64,000 bases of DNA from Acanthamoeba sp. SK_2022b (Eukaryota; Discosea; Longamoebia; Acanthamoebidae). This document shows, one piece after another, positions 12,869 through 23,524 of the stretch. The stretch covers positions 1 to 64,000 of the forward strand of contig JANDJZ010000241.1 in assembly GCA_027943245.1 (NCBI GenBank), given 5' to 3'. Position numbers and translations under genes: made by a program. The notes under the pieces were generated by a model. The model was not told the origin of the DNA and did no database searches. It saw nothing but the letters and a program-made list of their open reading frames with translations. Within the stretch, counting starts at the first letter, position 1, and each line of letters begins with the position of its first letter.

Positions 12869-13249
12869 TTTCCTCCTTTTGCTCTCTGCTACCCTCTCTC
12901 CTATCTCAGCAATGGTAATAAGAGCCATGTACATTACATGGTCCTTCCAGAAGCAAGAACAAACAACAGGATAATACTGATGTGACATGGTATCATCCAA
13001 AATACATACTCCTTTCACCATTTTCTGTATCTACATACTCATAGCATCAGGTGCAATGACATATGTTTGCTGTACTGCTTGGTTTTACCTGTTCCTGGTC
13101 ATCTACCCAGATAACTAAAGGTTTTGAGCAATCCTGTCTGCATCATAACACATCAATCCACACCTGGTCTTACAACAATGATTGTTTTAAAAACCAACCT
13201 TGTTGTTCCTCATGAATGAATGTGGACTGTACAGGTGCAGGCGGTAATC
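12869..13249. other. Intergenic region
   Basis: No gene is seen. It contains the shared 5S 3' flank and then the downstream region of the acidic-protein gene. Confidence 0.5.
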
Positions 13250-13655
13250 CTAGTACAGGGTGTTGGTCTTCTGGATGCGCTTGATGAGATTCATGGTCTC
13301 GGCCTCGTCCTCCTCATCCATCATGGAGAGCGAGGATGTGAGCGAGAGCGAGATTGAACCGGCAGCGGAGGGACCACCAAAGATCGAACTGCACGCAGGT
13401 GCCTTCGACGATAGCGCTGCCGGCTTCTTGGTCGACTTGCTGATGTTGAACTTGGCGTTTGCCCTCTTGGCTATGGCCATGCCGTTTTCCTTGTCGCTGT
13501 CGTCATCATCATTGTCCTGCCTATTGTCGTCTTCATCGTCGTCTTCATCATCCTCCTCTTCCTCGTCCTTGTCGTACATGTCCCACACCTTTACTTCGTG
13601 CTGACGCTTCGCCAACGCAGCTCCCTGTTGCCGCTCGGCCTCCTCGTAGCCTGCC

Positions 13656-13686
<31 letters not shown>

Positions 13687-16519
13687 AGCCGTCGTCCTCG
13701 TCCCTGTCTTCGGGGTCGAGCTCGCCAGGACAGAAGCGTCGCATGATGGCCTTCAGCTCCTCGTCCTCCCTCTCGTTCTGCCACAGGGCATGATAGGACG
13801 TTGCCTTGGCGCCCGAGCCTGCGGACTCCTCCTCCGCATCAGACTCGGCATCGTCGTCGTCCTCCTCTTCATCATCATCGTCTTCGACAGGGCGGGCCTC
13901 GTTGCCTCCTTCAAGTTCGGCGATGAGGGCCTCCTCGTCATCAAGGGCCTCGTCGTCGCCCTTGTGCTCAACTGGCTCAACTGTCGGCTCGGCCTGGGCG
14001 AGTGTGTCGGACTTGGCCTCCTCTTCACTGTCCACCTTGTCCCCTTTCGTAGGCTCCGCCCCGCCAAAGATGGTGCCCAGATCGTCGTCGTCCTCACCGG
14101 CCTCCTGCGTGCATGCAGAGAGCGGCGCCTATCAGATCAGATACGCCATGCACGCAGGCCTCGACGCAGAGCGCGTGCAAATCATAACCGCAGCGGTGGA
14201 GCTCCTTGAGGCCGTACCAAGGCAGGCGTTGTAGCGTCGTCGAGGGCCATGGAGGGATCGAGCGTAGGCTCGTAGGTGAGCGCAACCGCGTCCAACTGGG
14301 GCTGGCGCGCTGAGCGCTGTGCCAGAGCGTCGGTGGTGTCCTCCTCCTTCTCGACGTCGCCGGCGAGTGGCTCGTCATCGCCGCGGCTCATGGCCCAGAG
14401 GTCCTGGGTGGTCTCCATGGGCAGCTCCAGGCTGGCCGCAGCCCAGTTGGTCGCCGGCGGTGCCTGCAATAAGAGGAGTGAGTGCCTGGCTCAGGCCGCC
14501 TGTGCAGGTGCGTCGACGTACAACGGGCTGCGGGGCCTGGGCGTCCTTCTCAGCGGCTCGGTCCTCGTCTTGGAGGAGGAGCCTGTGGTCGACGGCCATC
14601 TTCTCGTCGGTTTCCGTCTTCGCCGCCGCTGCCGTCGTAGTATCTTTGGTTTGCTCTCCCGCCTCCACGGACGGCGGACAAACGTAGAGGCCTGCAACGA
14701 GCGCGAGACGCAATCAGACCACGCCCATGGGCAAAAAGGACTTGCATGTGTGCAACGCACCGCCAGCACGCGGGGGCTTGGTGTCGGCAGTCAGCCGGGG
14801 CACGGCCCTGCATCCATGCGAGCCGCGGTTTAGCGCATGGAACGGTAAGCTCTCCCTCTCCCCTCACGCACGTATCAATGCGTACATGGGCGTGTTGCGC
14901 AGGATGGCAGCTCGGCGGATGAGGCGGCCAGCGAGAGCCTGCGCGTCCATCTGCGGCGCTTCGATCCTCTCAAAGTTGAGCCTTCCCTCTGTTGGCATGT
15001 ACGTCCGATGAGCGTGTGAGTCGATCATTGCAGAGGGGGGTAAAGCTCGCGGCATGGGCCGTACGGCGCATGATCTTCTGGGTGACGCGCGAGGCCTTCT
15101 CGCGGGCAGACTCCACCTCCTTGGCCATCTTGTTCTTCTGCCGCTTGCTGGGAGGGCCGTCCTTCTTTGCCTTCTTACCGCCTCCCTTCTTCGTCTTTGC
15201 ATCTTTTTCGTCCCGGTAGTCCGTGTCCTTTTCTCCCTCGCTGTCCGAACGACGGCGCTACGCGTGCGTTGGCCAACCTCAGACGTAAGCAACCGCTGCA
15301 TGGCCAAACTTGCAAATGCATGTGTGCTGTACCTTCTTGCTGGAGGTAGAAGGTTCGGAGCTGGCGTCGGTGGTGCTGACCTTCTGTTCCGCCTCATCTT
15401 CGCTGAGGTTGTCGTTGAGGAAGTTCAGCAGCTCGTCCTCCTCGTCCTCTTCGCTCCCGTCGTCACGCCTCCGCTCGAGTATCCGATCCCCAATGGGGCG
15501 TCTGTCCTCCTCCTCCTCTTCCTGGGCCTTCTTGCTAATCTGCTTCTTCTTTGTCTTCTCAGCCACGGACGGCTTCCTTTGGTTGTCTTCATCATCAGCA
15601 GTGTCGTGTTCCGTTTGCTTCTGGGTTTTCAGCTTCATGGTCTCTTCCTCACGCCTGGCACGTTCCTCCTCTTGGCTCTTCCTCAGAGTCAGCTTTGCCT
15701 CTCTTTCCTCATCTTCTTCCTGCTCTTTTCGCCTCAGGGCTTCCTTGTTCTCGCTGCTTGTCCTCTCCGGCTTGTCAGCGGGGGCGACGCGAGCAGCCTT
15801 CGCTTCTTCAACGACGTTAGCCGCTGGTACGCCTACATCATGCTTCGTTTCGGTGGCCTGCTTCTTAAGCACTGGAGCCGCCACCGCCTTCGCTGTCTGC
15901 GTCTCTGTGGCCACAACGTTAATCTTAAGACTCAACACTCCATTGGATTCGAGTAGAACTGGATTAGGCACGAGAACGCACCTTGTTGGACTGGTTGGGA
16001 GACAGCGGGGTTCGCCGCAGGTGGGTTGCTGGCGAGCTCTTCCTCGGGCGAGGCGATCTCTTCGCACAAATCGAAGTCATCGACGTCGTCGTACTGGTCG
16101 CTCTCGGCCGAGAAAGGAACTACGTCCTTGTGCCCAAACGCGTGCAGCTGCTTTGCAAGCGTCTGAAGCCCTGCCGCCAGTCCACCTGTGTCTTCGTCTT
16201 GGTCATCATCTTCTACGGCCTTCCTTTTCTCCTTCTCGAAGGTGATTTGAGGTTCCTCTTCATCCATCGCGTCATCTTGCGTGGCGTCGTAACCTAACGT
16301 CGCAACCAATCGCTCGAACGCATCGCTAAGCTTGGTGCCAACCTTGGACACCACCTCCTTCTTTGTTGCTGGCTCAGCCCTTGGCTTCAGCTTCAGTTTC
16401 ATGTTGGGCCCTGCCGGGCCGCCTTCATCTGGCACTGTGGTCGACTGCGCGTTGATCGTGTCGTTCTCGGATCGTTTCCGCCTAGCATAGCGCACCGCAG
16501 GACTCCCCTTACCCTCCAT
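13250..16519 (-). CDS. Highly acidic, low-complexity protein (nuclear type), function unknown
   Basis: The start at 16519 gives MEGKGSPAVRYARRKRSEND, with a basic patch (RRKR) that could be a nuclear localisation signal. The next exon is a charged coiled coil (KEALRRKEQEEDEEREAK, then EEERARREEETMKLK). Middle exons hold FERIEAPQMDAQALAGRLIR-type and KMAKEVESAREKASRVTQKI-type helical segments. The last exon, to the stop at 13250, is extremely acidic, with repeated ED tracts, a conserved-looking YHALWQNEREDEELKAIMRR block and a C-terminal MNLIKRIQKTNTLY. At least six exons are used. I do not recognise a domain. Acidic tracts of this kind are known in histone chaperones and chromatin or ribosome-biogenesis factors, but that is only an analogy. 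The F-box/ankyrin gene ends 119 bp upstream on the same strand. Confidence 0.7.
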
Positions 16520-16638
16520 GCTTGATAGATTTTGGTGTTGACGAAGATGTCTGTCTCATCCAAACGTTCCGAACGCTCGCGTACTTTCGCGCCAAATGAA
16601 TCAGACCGTTTGCGTTTTTTGATTTTATCTTCACTTTT

Positions 16639-19107
16639 TCAAAAAGAAAAGAAAAGAACTTGAGCTTCCTCTTCCCCTTCTTCTTCCTCGCCATCGTCCT
16701 CTCGTTCTCTGCTGTCCTCAAGGTCGTCTTCCGGCATGACTGCGCCGGCGTTGAGAAGATCAACAACGACCCCGAGATGGCCGCCTCGCTGGGCCTCGCG
16801 CACTGGCAGCTTGTCAGGCCCTCCGCCGTTGACGTCGGCGCCTGCGGCCAGCAGCTGTAGCACCACCTTCTGGTGGCCCTCGGCCGCAGCGCAGCTCAGC
16901 GGCGTGGAGCCGTCGCTGGCCACGATGTTGACCTGCGCGCCGGCCTTTATCAGCCTCTCGACCACCTCTAGCTGGCCGTAGCTCGACGCGATGAGTAGCG
17001 GGGCGGCACCGCTCTTGCGGCGGGCCTCCAAGTTGGCCCCCGCCGCGATCAGCTGCTCCACCAGCGAGACCCTGCCCGCTTGGCTGTTGCCACATATACA
17101 ACCCTTATCAGCACATCTCCCTGCACCGCCCACACTCCCGAGATGAGAGTACCAGCTGATGTAGAGCGGGGTAGCGGCGTTCTGGTTGCCAGCGTCGACG
17201 CTGAGCCCGATCCTCTCGGCGTTGGCCAGGAGGTACTCGACCACGCTGTCGCTGTGGGAATGTCCGTCAAGAGAGGAGCATCGAAGCGGGTCAGTCGTAG
17301 GCCTGTCCCAGCACGTGGCCGTCAACCTGGTGGGTCACCGTTGTACCTGCCAGCATCACAGGCAACGTAGAGCGGGGAAGCTCCGAAATCGTCGGGGCCA
17401 GCGTGTTCATTCACCGCGGGCAGTTTCTTGTTGGCCGGGTCCAGCAGAGCCTTCACCGCATTCAACCTACGCATAAAGCAAAGAGGCTCCATCACCACAC
17501 AACCCACACGCGAGAACCAACGCACACCGATAAAGGCAGAGGAAAGGGGGGGGGGCACAAAGTTGGCATGCGTACCGGTCCCACTTGCAGGCGATGTATA
17601 GCGGGAAGGTCCCATCGGAGGCCTTGTTGTCCACGTCGGCTCCGAGGTCGAGCAGCGCTCTGATCGCCTCGGGCTTGTCCCTAGACGCTGTGGGTGGGGT
17701 TCGTGTCACCTCTAGCGAGGGAGCGTCGGAGCAACCAGCGGGCAGTGGGTGGCAAGGTACCGGCGATCCAGAGCGGCGACGATCCTTTGGCCTTGGCTCT
17801 CGGGTTGGACCGGAAGATTCGGAAGAGGTTGAGTCCGCACGAGCAGCCACTAACAGGGGATCAACGTTAACGTGGCAACCAATCAAAAAAAAATCACTCA
17901 AAAATAAGGAGAAAACCGGTCTCGTACCCACAACCGCCCTCATGGCCAGGTTCTATGCCCGCGTCCAGGTCGGCTCCCTCGCTCGCGAGCTCCCTAATGG
18001 CCCCCACGTGACCTGCGGGGGAGAGTCATGACCGAGGCGACCGCTGGTGGCTCCCCGCCCACAAACTATCCAGGAAAGGAACCAACCATTCTTGGCCGCA
18101 CAGTAGAGGGCGGTCGTGCGTTTTGTGTCGACTGCGTTGACGTCAACCTTGTGAGACAAGATGTACCGGATGACCGGCACATGGCCCTTGCTGGCGGCCA
18201 CGCGCAGCGCAGGGGTCCCCAACGCGGGGTCATCGAACCCTCGGCCGGGCAGCAGGCCTGCGCGGGCCCAGGACTTGAGGACTTGATCGTAACCCTCACG
18301 CACAAGAGCCAACACCACCTTCCCCCTGGACAAGGCGACCACGACGGAGCGGGTCAGTCGGCCGACGTTGCCATCTCCTCCCACTATTCGCACAACCCAC
18401 GTACTTGGCTATATCCAACTTCTTGTGTGCTTTTCGCGCTGTCGTGATTGTGCGAGAGTGAGATGGAGCCAGGTGAGCATGACAAGAAAGCGTTGAGGCA
18501 GAGCTACCTTTCAGTTGGTCGTTCTTGCCTACCAAGGCGTTGAACTTGGCTTCGGCCTGGGCGTAGCTCCGCCTGATTTTGTCCATTTTCAGTGCGGCCT
18601 GGTAACAGACAAGTCGCTGCGGCAGCTTCCTGGCGGCGCGGCCTGGCTCAGCAGAGGCTATGCCAGCCGTGGAGTCTGCATTAGCACTCTGGTCTTCCGA
18701 GTCATGCTCCATCGAGTCTAGTTCTTGCTCTTCTTCCTTTGTATCCGCGATCTCCTTCTGCAGGGCCTCGAGCAAGTCCGCATCGCTTGAAAACCTTCTC
18801 TCATTTCACTTAACAAATGAGACAAGCGAAGTATTGAGGTTTGGGGGGGGGAGCAGACCAGCGAAGCCAGAGGAGGCGCCAGAGGTGAGGTGTATCGGTG
18901 CACTCATGGAAGCGATGACACACGGCGGACAGGTTCTGAACCTCCTGTACGGGCTCCAAAAACTAATACAACACAAAAAAGAACTCGAGTTAAGTGGTTG
19001 CCCACAGAAGGTAAGAAAGCGAACAACCCCCTCAAGCAAGAACGAAGGCGGACCTGGAAAATGTGAAGGAGGAGTTCGTTAGTCAGCGACAAAAGGCTGG
19101 TCGTCAT
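16639..19107 (-). CDS. F-box and ankyrin-repeat protein
   Basis: The first exon (MTTSLLSLTNELLLHIFQ) splices to FLEPVQEVQNLSAVCHRF and HECTDTPHLWRLLW, forming a standard N-terminal F-box of about 45 residues (LP-like start, SLVCRRW-like helix). A coiled-coil exon follows (LLEALQKEIADTKEEEQELD). Then come ankyrin repeats spread over many exons: GTPALRVAASKGHVPVIRYI, AIRALLDLGADVD, DFGASPLYVACDAGRYN, GAAPLLIASSYGQLEVVERL and DGSTPLSCAAAEGHQKVVLQ. A short acidic tail ends at 16639. Known: F-boxes bind Skp1 in SCF ubiquitin ligases, and the ankyrin stack would choose the substrate. Ankyrin rather than LRR or WD40 substrate modules are common in amoebae. At least eight exons are used. Confidence 0.85.
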
Positions 19108-19933
19108 CTTGCAAGCAATGGATTGAATTTGTGGTGGGCAAGAGAAAGAAGAGCGTGGTGCAAATTCGTTCCAAGAACTAAAGTTTTGAAGAATGACAGC
19201 AATGCCAGCCGAGAAGCAAGGCCCTCCACTGTGGAAGGAGCCGACTCGCGTTCTGGAAGCTTAGCCGTCTCACCGAGGTGTCCTGGCTGGCGGGACGCAT
19301 CTTCTCCAGTTGAGCTTGTACATCACCCACCGCCTAGGCCGGCAGATGGGAAATGCGTTGATAACCGTCACTATCCGGAATTGTTCCGCCGTTCAGCAAC
19401 TACAAAAAAGGCTGTGGGCGGAACGACGCAAGATCAGAAAAGGAAACCCACAAGCTATTTTTCGTGGTTCCCTGTAACTGTGCGGAGATTGCGCAGTCAG
19501 TGGAGTAAGCCTGTATGGTGAAGGTGTGCAAATAGAGCGTTGAAAAGTCGATGGGTAATGACTACGGTTACAGTGGAATGCCCCAATGGAACAGCGCCAG
19601 CACAATGGAAGCTTCCAGAACCTTTCTGGCCAGACACAAAACCATCGCCCGAGCCCAAGTTCTTGACTTTACTCCACCTCACAATACCAACAAGGCGCCC
19701 GGACTACCTCTTCCCCAGTACCATGGCCTTCATCACCAGCGCCTTCAAGAACCTCTTCTCCTCCCTTGCTGCCCCTGTGGCCTGTGCTACGTCGACCTTC
19801 TCCTTATCATGTCATCAGGACTGTCAAATACAACGCTTTTCTGTCCTTTTCAACCACGCTGTGTGCATCGACGGTGAAGAGGTGTGGCAAGAGAACGCAA
19901 TGCATTGTTGCACACGGCATCCAGAAAAAGGTA
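19108..19933. other. Intergenic region upstream of F-box gene
   Basis: No gene can be supported. A plus-strand frame from 19723 (MAFITSAFKNLFSSLAAPVA...) reads for 81 codons with a plausible beginning, but its later part is cysteine-rich and unlike any family I know, and no exon continues it. The minus-strand F-box gene starts at the left border. Confidence 0.45.
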
Positions 19934-21370
19934 TCACACAGCGGGCTCGATGGTCTGAGGCCCCTTGAACAGCTGGTTGGGGTCGTAGGCCGCCTTGATG
20001 ATGCGCAGCCGCGGGTAGTTCTCGGCGTAGTAGGCCCACTGCCAGTTAGCCATGTTGAGGTCAGGGTAGTTGTTGTAGGTCTCGCCCGACATGAAGGGCG
20101 CCATGCGGCGGTTGTTGGTGATGCTGATCCAGCGGGAGTACTCGTCGGTCATCGAGTCGGGCACGTAGGAGGCGAGCCACACGGCGTTCCACGGGTAGGT
20201 GCGGTGAACAAAGGCCACGGCGTTGCGGGGGCGATCGAGCATCTTGCCGCCCTGCCAGTAGAGGTTGAGCCTCGCGGTGTTGGTCGTGGCGTCGGACTCG
20301 GGGCCGTCCTCGATCGAGCGGCGGATGGCACGGACGGCCTTGGGCGTCAGCTCCTTGAGGAGGCCGCCCTTGGTGAAGCTGCGGCGGCCCTTGGGATCGG
20401 TTCCCTTGCGCACGGTGGCGTCGTAGGGCTCGACGATGGGCGAGCTGGAGAGCGGCGTGACGCCCGTGGCGGTCGCGTTGGCCCAGCGGCCGCACACGCG
20501 GTCGCCCACATCAGGCGGTCCGTTGTAGAAGCACGAGAGGGCGACGCTGAGCTTGGCGGCCGACTTCCAGCCGGTGAAGTAGAGGTTGACTTGGTCGGGC
20601 ATGGTCTTGGAGTAGTCGGCGACGCGCTTGAGGATGGCCTCAAAGTCGTCCCACGCGTAGGTCACGTACGTCGAGTAGAAGGTGGGCTCGATGGGCGACA
20701 GACTCAGGGTGATGGCCGTAACCACGCCCAAGCCGCCGTGTCCTGCCCCACGGAGGGCCCAGAAAAGGTCCTGGTGTGAGTCATCCGAGGCCTCGACCAC
20801 GCTGCCGTTGGCCAGCACAACCTGGAAGGCGAGCACGTTGTCGAGCGAGTAACCGAGCATGGTCGCCAGGTCGTTGGCTCCACCGCCCAGGGATGAGCCA
20901 CCCACGCCCACGCCGGGGCAGCTGCCGCCCGGCGCTCCGAGACCGAGCGGCACCGTGGCCGTGTAGAAGTCGCCCCACCTCATACCGGGCTCCACCACGG
21001 CCTTCTTGTTGTCGACATCGATATTGATGGCCTTCATGTTGGAGAAGTCGATTACCACGGCTTCGTCGAGCACGCCCAGCAGCTCGGCCGAGTGGGCACC
21101 GGAGCGCACAGAGACGGTGAGGTTGTTGGTGCGCGCGTACTCCAAGGCCAGCTGAACTCCGGTCACGTTGCGAGGCGAGACAATGACCGCCGGGAGGCGA
21201 GAGTAGCGCTGGTTGTATCCCGTGCGTAGGTCGTTGTAGCCTGCATCTTTGGCCGCGCGGACGTCGCCGCCCAGCTGGGCGCGCAGCTGGGTCAGGGTGA
21301 GCCCGTGGGCCTCGAACGCGAGCAACGCCACCAACACCAACGCAGCGGTAAAGGTCACACCGCGCTTCAT
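19934..21370 (-). CDS. Secreted FAD-linked oxidoreductase, berberine bridge enzyme type
   Basis: A single uninterrupted frame of 478 codons starts at 21370. It has a signal peptide (MKRGVTFTAALVLVALLAF, then EAHG). The FAD PCMH domain shows PAVIVSPRNVTGVQLALEYA, VSVRSGAHS and VVEPGMRWGDFY, then PGGSCPGVGVGG. The His of SGAH and the Cys of GSCPGVG are both present, as in bicovalently flavinylated family members. The C-terminal BBE motif is YAENYPRLRIIKAAYDPNQL, ending FKGPQTIEPAV. Known: these enzymes oxidise alcohols, sugars or alkaloids with O2 and release H2O2. The substrate cannot be read from the sequence. Oddity: it has no introns although nearly all neighbours have many, which may point to bacterial origin or retrocopying. 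Confidence 0.92.
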   Translation of the reverse strand: MKRGVTFTAALVLVALLAFEAHGLTLTQLRAQLGGDVRAAKDAGYNDLRTGYNQRYSRLPAVIVSPRNVTGVQLALEYARTNNLTVSVRSGAHSAELLGVLDEAVVIDFSNMKAINIDVDNKKAVVEPGMRWGDFYTATVPLGLGAPGGSCPGVGVGGSSLGGGANDLATMLGYSLDNVLAFQVVLANGSVVEASDDSHQDLFWALRGAGHGGLGVVTAITLSLSPIEPTFYSTYVTYAWDDFEAILKRVADYSKTMPDQVNLYFTGWKSAAKLSVALSCFYNGPPDVGDRVCGRWANATATGVTPLSSSPIVEPYDATVRKGTDPKGRRSFTKGGLLKELTPKAVRAIRRSIEDGPESDATTNTARLNLYWQGGKMLDRPRNAVAFVHRTYPWNAVWLASYVPDSMTDEYSRWISITNNRRMAPFMSGETYNNYPDLNMANWQWAYYAENYPRLRIIKAAYDPNQLFKGPQTIEPAV

Positions 21371-21541
21371 CGAGGAGACCTTTAATGGTGTGTAATCGGA
21401 GTTGGGTGTGTAAAACGCGGGCGGAGGAGGAAGATGGTCTTCTGTCCGTGCGTGCCTTGTTTGCTTTGTTGTGTTGGTTGTGGCGCCAACACGCTTTCAG
21501 CGGGTGGCACCGATACAAGGAGCTCCGGGGCTATAATTGGA

Positions 21542-23462
21542 TCAGCTGGCTGGAAGTGAGAGGTGGGCTTCCTTGTCCCAGAGCTGCCGGAGGGCTTCCT
21601 TCTCATTCTCAGAAGCGAAGATACACTCAATGCCGGCGCGAGAGAGCTCGAACAGCTGCTTTGGGGAGAGGTTGAAGGCGGCTGCCGCCAGAGCGTACTC
21701 GTGCGAGAGCGACGTCGAAAAGATGCCCTTGTCGTCCGTCTGCTCCCGCGCACGTCGCTGTCAGCAGACCATAAGCTGTAACCTTGGGACTGCCCCTAAT
21801 AATAAATAATAAATAATAAATAATAAATAATAAATAATAAATAATAAAGCTGGGCGGTGCACTCAGCAAGGCGTACGCATAGAACGACCGGATGCTTGGC
21901 GCTGTAGAGCTCCTTGAAGTGGTGGGCGTCGAGCTCCTGAAGGACCATCGTGCAGCGGTTGGACGACAGGCAGACCTCGAGCGGGATCTCTTGTTCGAAA
22001 AACAGGTCCCAGTGTCTGTGTTGTGTTGGCCACAGGGTAGGTTAGCTCACTTGGCCGTGCGCTCGCCGCATCGATTGCCGCTGGCGGCGGCCAGATGGTG
22101 GCACCCACTTGTCGAGATAGCAGGCATGCCCGACCCTTTCGGGCTTGAACCGAAGCACGGCCTCCGTGTCCGCGTGATTCAGCACCTCTGTAAGGGAGGG
22201 CGCGGTGAGCGTATGGGTAAAAGAAAAAGGGAAAGCCACGCGCACCAGCGAGGTGGACGGTGATGGGCAGCCCGAGGCTCCTGGCCTTGACCAGCACCGG
22301 GACAAAGTCGACAAAGTTGACCTGGTGGGTGGGGGGAGGCACAACACGTGAGTCGATGACGATGAGCTAACAAACCGGGGCAGCGATGCCGAAGAGAACG
22401 CAAGGATGAGGTGAACATGCGCGTACCAGGAGCGGGTTGCCCGAGAAGTCGATTCCTACCACTCCGCGGTCCTTGAACTCGTTGGCCAGCATCACCACCT
22501 CCATTGCCTCATCACTGTTCGAGGAAGGAGAATGTAATTATTGAATCAATCGCACCTGAGGTGGGGTCGTCATGCAGGTGGCCGTACAGTTTCATGGCCC
22601 GGTTGATGCTCAGCAACAGCTTGGCGCGTATCGGATACGACTTGGAGCACTGTAGGTGTGGGAGAGAGGTTGGCATCATTTATACACAAACCGAGAGAGT
22701 GTTTAGAGCGAGTGCGCGTGCAATCGATACCTCATCGATTGTAGACAGTACAGCTTCGACATACTGCCGCTTGGTCATGCCTTCGGTCTCGCCCTCCTCC
22801 GGCGCCACGTCCTTGGGCGTCGTCCGCAGCTGGAAGCGCGCGAGCAGGCGTGAGAGTGAGGACAACATATACTAAGAAGGCTGGGGCCATTCCACAGTGT
22901 TGCACTCACCTCGATGTACTTGACGTTCTCCTCTGAGAAATCTTCCAGCACCTGGTTGGCCCACGACGACGCACCAAAAGCATGCACGCGTGGGATTGAG
23001 CTCGTGGTCCTGCTCGCACTTGATGAGGCGGCGTACCTCTCGCGTGATCCGTTTGATGACGTCCAGGGAGTTGGTCAGCTTGTGGATCAAGCCGAACACT
23101 TGAAAGCATCTTACGAAATGCCAGCCACCCACGCAGAACACGACCAACAAGCACGATCGCGTGAGCAGGTGAGCGCGCACGCGTACAGGGAGGAGGCGGA
23201 GCGCGCACTCGTCGAGGCTGCGATTGCTCTGGAAGAGGTAGGCCGGCAAGTCCTTCTCCGCGGTGTCCGGCTCGCCTTGCCGCTTGCGCTTGGCTTTCAA
23301 AAGATCTATAACTGTCGCATCTCGCAGGGAGCCGTTGAGATGGGCATGCAACTCCTGATTACGATTTAAAATTAAATCAATAAAAAAGAGGAAAAAAGGA
23401 GCTGCCAGGCATACGATTTTGGGGATCGCCCGGAAGATCTCTTCATCCTGCCGCTTTTCCAT
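21542..23462 (-). CDS. Adenosine deaminase-like protein (ADAL / N6-methyl-AMP deaminase family)
   Basis: The start is at 23462 (MEKRQDEEIFRAIPKI), splicing to ELHAHLNGSLRDATVIDLL, which carries the first metal-binding HxH. Later exons give FGLIHKLTNSLDVIKRITRE, MTKRQYVEAVLSTIDE, GVVGIDFSGNPL, LGLPITVHLA (metal His), LRFKPERVGHACYLDK (catalytic His) and IPLEVCLSSNRC. The last exon has TDDKGIF (metal Asp) and SLSHEYALAAAAFNL, ending SLPAS. The HAHLNGS and TDDKG motifs separate ADAL from classical adenosine deaminase. Known: ADAL removes the N6-methylamine of N6-methyl-AMP, giving IMP during turnover of modified RNA. The first exon begins only 62 bp from the divergent zinc-knuckle gene, so they share one promoter region. 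At least nine exons are used. Confidence 0.88.
21798..21848. repeat. (TAATAAA)n heptamer repeat, intronic
   Basis: About seven copies of TAATAAA lie in the last intron of the ADAL gene. Confidence 0.95.
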
Positions 23463-23524
23463 CTCCCTCCGGTTGCTGTTTTTGATGAAGAAAAGGGAAA
23501 AAGAAAGGGAAAAGGCCAACCAAG
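23463..23524. promoter_or_regulatory. 62-bp divergent promoter region
   Basis: This stretch separates the start codons of the ADAL gene (minus) and the zinc-knuckle gene (plus). It is purine-rich on the plus strand (GAAGAAAAGGGAAAAAGAAAGG) with no clear TATA box. Both core promoters and 5' UTRs must fit here or overlap the coding exons. Confidence 0.5.

Noticed and set aside
13250..14100. Possible plus-strand protein rich in Ser and Val opposite the acidic exon
   Set aside because: It is the complement of Asp/Glu codon runs; the minus-strand acidic frame has a proper stop and matches the upstream exons.
19723..19968. Possible small plus-strand gene beginning MAFITSAFKNLFSS
   Set aside because: It resembles the start of a small GTPase only vaguely, has no G motifs, and no downstream exon continues it.
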